DNA from: Janthinobacterium sp. BJB426 | Lineage (GTDB): Bacteria > Pseudomonadota > Gammaproteobacteria > Burkholderiales > Burkholderiaceae_D | Direction: 5' to 3' | NCBI RefSeq assembly: GCF_002735705.1 | Contig: NZ_PDZL01000016.1 | Coordinates: 62,001-126,000, forward strand | Length of the DNA: 64,000 nucleotides | Shown here: in pieces, positions 62,075-64,000 of the stretch | How the letters are laid out: each line of letters opens with the position of its first letter | Position numbering within the stretch: the stretch's first letter is position 1 | Notes under the pieces: model-generated | The model's input: only the letters and a program-made list of their open reading frames with translations | Told to the model about the DNA's origin: nothing | Database searches by the model: none | Translations under genes and position numbers: made by a program

Positions 62075-62488
62075 ATGTCCCTCTCGCCCGCCTTCTACGC
62101 CACCTGGAACCCACGCCTGCTGGGCCTGCTGCGCATCATTCTCGGCTTTCTCTTCCTGCAACACGGCACGGCCAAGCTGTTCGGCGCGCCGCATGTGGCC
62201 ATGTTCGACGGGCTGCAACTGTTTTCCGTGATGGGCGCGGCCGGCGTCATCGAGCTGGTCGGCGGCAGCTTGCTGCTGCTTGGCCTGTTCACCCGCCCCG
62301 TCGCCTTCATCCTGTCGGGCCAGATGGCGGCCGCCTACTTCATGGCGCATGCGCCCGCCGGCTTCCTGCCGATCCTGAACGGCGGCGAAATGGCCGTGAT
62401 GTATTGCTTCACCTTCCTATACTTCGCGGTAGCGGGCGCTGGCGCCTACAGCCTGGACGGCTTGCGCGGCAAGGCTGGCGCGGCATAA
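62075..62488 (+). CDS. DoxX-family membrane protein
   Basis: 137 aa, four hydrophobic helices. RIILGFLFLQHGTAKLFG and VIELVGGSLLLLGLFTRPVAFILSGQMAAAYFMAH are the DoxX signature blocks. The ATG at 62075 has GGAG 6 bp upstream; an earlier in-frame ATG at 62063 would leave no site. Often linked to redox stress or quinone metabolism, but its reaction is unproven. Flanked by terminators, so monocistronic. Confidence 0.92.
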   Translation: MSLSPAFYATWNPRLLGLLRIILGFLFLQHGTAKLFGAPHVAMFDGLQLFSVMGAAGVIELVGGSLLLLGLFTRPVAFILSGQMAAAYFMAHAPAGFLPILNGGEMAVMYCFTFLYFAVAGAGAYSLDGLRGKAGAA

Positions 62489-62505
62489 AATTTTACTGAC
62501 AAGAT

Positions 62506-62542
62506 AAAGCCCCGGCACGCACGCGCTTGCCGGGGCTTTTTT
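62506..62542. terminator. Terminator after the DoxX gene
   Basis: 12-bp perfect stem AAAGCCCCGGCA and complement with a 10-nt loop and T-run on the plus strand; on the minus strand the tail TTTATC is weaker. Shared by the convergent DoxX and receptor genes. Confidence 0.9.
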
Positions 62543-62554
62543 ACGCTGCGGCGC

Positions 62555-64000
62555 CTAGAAACGGCTGCTCAGCTGCACATACACGGTGCGCGGCTGGGCC
62601 GCATACTTGCCCATGTTGTTGTCGTCAAACGAGCGCGTAAAATAGCGGCGATCAAACAGGTTTTTCATGCCCAGGCTCAGGCGGAATGGGACCGGGCCAC
62701 CGCCGATATCGACGCTGCCGCGCGCGGCCCACACCCCATAGCCGGGAATGCGGCCATTGTTACCGGCCGCATTTTCCGCCACGCTGTTCGCGCTATCGGC
62801 GAACTGCGCACCTTCGAACATGCCGTCGACGCTGGCACTCCACTTGCCCGCCTGGTAGCCGACGCCGGCCGTGCCCTTGTGGCGCGGCGAAAACGGCACT
62901 TGCTTGCCGAAGTTCGGGCCGTCTTCCTTGATTGCCGCATCAACCAGCGCGTAGCTCGCATACACATTGACGCCGCGCAAAGCCGGTATGGCGGCCCCCA
63001 GTTCATACTGGACGCTGCTTTCGATACCGCGATGGCGCGTCTTGCCGCGCGCATACACGCTATTCGTTTGCTGGTTGCTTTCGTACTGGTTACTGAAGCG
63101 GATCAAAAACACATTCGCATCAAGGCGCAAGCCGCCCTGCTGGTAGCGCGTGCCCAGTTCCCACGAACGGGCCTTTTCCGGCTCGGCGCCGCCGCTGACG
63201 ACGGCATTGGCCATCTTGCTGTACTGCACCGTGCCAAATGAACTGTCGCCGCTCGCATACACATTCCAGGCGTCATTGACGTGGTAAATGGCGTTCAGGG
63301 CGGGCAACAGCACGTTGTAGTTGCCGCCATCGCGCTTGCCGTTCAAGTTATTGTCCTGGTAGGACTTGATGCGTTCGTTGCGCAAGCCCGGCGTGATGGT
63401 CCAGTTGCCGATGTCGATGCGGTCATCGATGAACAGCGCATGGGCGCGCGTGCTGCCCGACGTGTCACGGTCGATGGGGCTGCTTTCCGTCGGCAGGATG
63501 CCGCCCGTCTTCAGGCGCCAGTAGCGCAATTCATGGCTGGCTTCGTCAATGAAGCGGTAGCCCACGCCGATTTCATGGCGCGTCTGCCCTAGGCGAAATG
63601 CTTGCGCATAGCGCGTTTCCACGCCGCGCACCGTGTAGCTGCGTGGCGACAGGGTCAGGTTCTTGCCTTGATCCAGGTAGCCGCTGCGCAAGGTGTCCGT
63701 ATAAAAGGCCTGCACACTGAGCTGGCGCTGGCGGTCTGGCTTGTATTCATACGCGAGACTGGCCAGGTTGCGGCGGCCCCAGAAATTATCGTAGGGCCGC
63801 GTCGACTGGTAAGGGTCGCGCGCGAACGCGGCCGTCGTCAAGCCGCCCGGCATGTCGGCCTTGCCTTCATAGTTTTGCAGCATGGCCGTCACCGTGCTTG
63901 CGCCATCGATGCGGTAGCGCCCTTTCAGGATCACGTCGTCGATTTTCGTGTCGCTGTGCTCGCGCCAGTCGCTGCCGCGCACGCCGCTGTACAGGATCGC
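62555..64000 (-). CDS. TonB-dependent receptor, FecA-like (start beyond window)
   Basis: C-terminal about 480 residues, cut by the right edge; the frame stays open to 64000. Barrel sequence with GSTRAHALFIDDRIDIGNWTITPGLRNERI, PSEP-type end of a FecA-like receptor, and the terminal NLFDRRYFTRSFDDNNMGKYAAQPRTVYVQLSSRF with aromatic last residue. Similarity to FecA (iron-dicitrate) receptors is my judgement from memory. Signal peptide and plug lie outside the window. No fecIR genes are visible. Confidence 0.85.
   Translation of the reverse strand, partial: AILYSGVRGSDWREHSDTKIDDVILKGRYRIDGASTVTAMLQNYEGKADMPGGLTTAAFARDPYQSTRPYDNFWGRRNLASLAYEYKPDRQRQLSVQAFYTDTLRSGYLDQGKNLTLSPRSYTVRGVETRYAQAFRLGQTRHEIGVGYRFIDEASHELRYWRLKTGGILPTESSPIDRDTSGSTRAHALFIDDRIDIGNWTITPGLRNERIKSYQDNNLNGKRDGGNYNVLLPALNAIYHVNDAWNVYASGDSSFGTVQYSKMANAVVSGGAEPEKARSWELGTRYQQGGLRLDANVFLIRFSNQYESNQQTNSVYARGKTRHRGIESSVQYELGAAIPALRGVNVYASYALVDAAIKEDGPNFGKQVPFSPRHKGTAGVGYQAGKWSASVDGMFEGAQFADSANSVAENAAGNNGRIPGYGVWAARGSVDIGGGPVPFRLSLGMKNLFDRRYFTRSFDDNNMGKYAAQPRTVYVQLSSRF

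Overview
The window is 64 kb of GC-rich, gene-dense chromosomal DNA from a betaproteobacterium. The rpsB / map-glnD junction, the smc-zipA-ligA order, a PLP-type decarboxylase resembling PanP, glycine-riboswitch control of gcvT and many chemotaxis receptors fit Oxalobacteraceae. Janthinobacterium or a close relative (Massilia, Duganella) is my best guess; this is inference from gene content, not a database match. There is no rRNA, tRNA, CRISPR array, insertion sequence or prophage. The mobile-looking component is a set of small palindromic intergenic elements.

Layout. 1-5.9 kb: start of rpsB on the minus strand, then map, glnD, an RluF-like pseudouridine synthase and a YcgR-type PilZ protein on plus. 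5.9-15.9 kb: a minus-strand block in transcription order clpP-like, PAP2, smc, zipA, ligA, galU, def; smc/zipA and galU/def overlap by ATGA. 16-21 kb: the glycine cleavage operon gcvT-gcvH-gcvP behind a strong promoter and a tandem glycine riboswitch. 21-27.2 kb: a Bcr/CflA-type exporter with its TetR regulator, then MgtA-type Mg2+ ATPase behind a roughly 300-nt structured leader, a small membrane protein and an RNase H-like protein. 27.2-31.3 kb: two near-duplicate chemoreceptors and cheW. 31.5-46.2 kb: mixed housekeeping and transport genes (HD hydrolase, MFS, DMT, binding protein, CocE-type hydrolase, trpS, PanP-like decarboxylase, CLC, methyltransferase, XRE-cupin regulator, JmjC-like cupin, orphan CheB). 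46.3-64 kb: KfrA-like coiled-coil protein, LON-domain protein, RhlE helicase, two TonB-dependent receptors, psd, LysR/azoreductase/pirin, CDF metal exporter, relA-ridA-hydrolase, dctA and DoxX.

Functional links. GlnD and a perfect NtrC-like inverted repeat upstream of map-glnD point to nitrogen control. GcvTHP is glycine-induced through the riboswitch. MCP1, MCP2, CheW and the CheB-like esterase feed chemosensory signalling, and the PilZ protein would couple c-di-GMP to flagellar braking. RelA links amino-acid starvation to (p)ppGpp.

The most interesting unexplained items are: (i) a 120-123 bp imperfect-palindrome element in three intergenic copies (46.3, 52.7 and 60.2 kb) whose arms show compensatory base changes; (ii) the mgtA leader, with at least five hairpins, two of them mutually exclusive; (iii) an apparent internal duplication of the helix-hairpin-helix region in LigA; (iv) a 52-aa two-helix membrane ORF with a strong ribosome binding site; (v) an orphan minus-strand terminator upstream of dctA that may end an unannotated small RNA.
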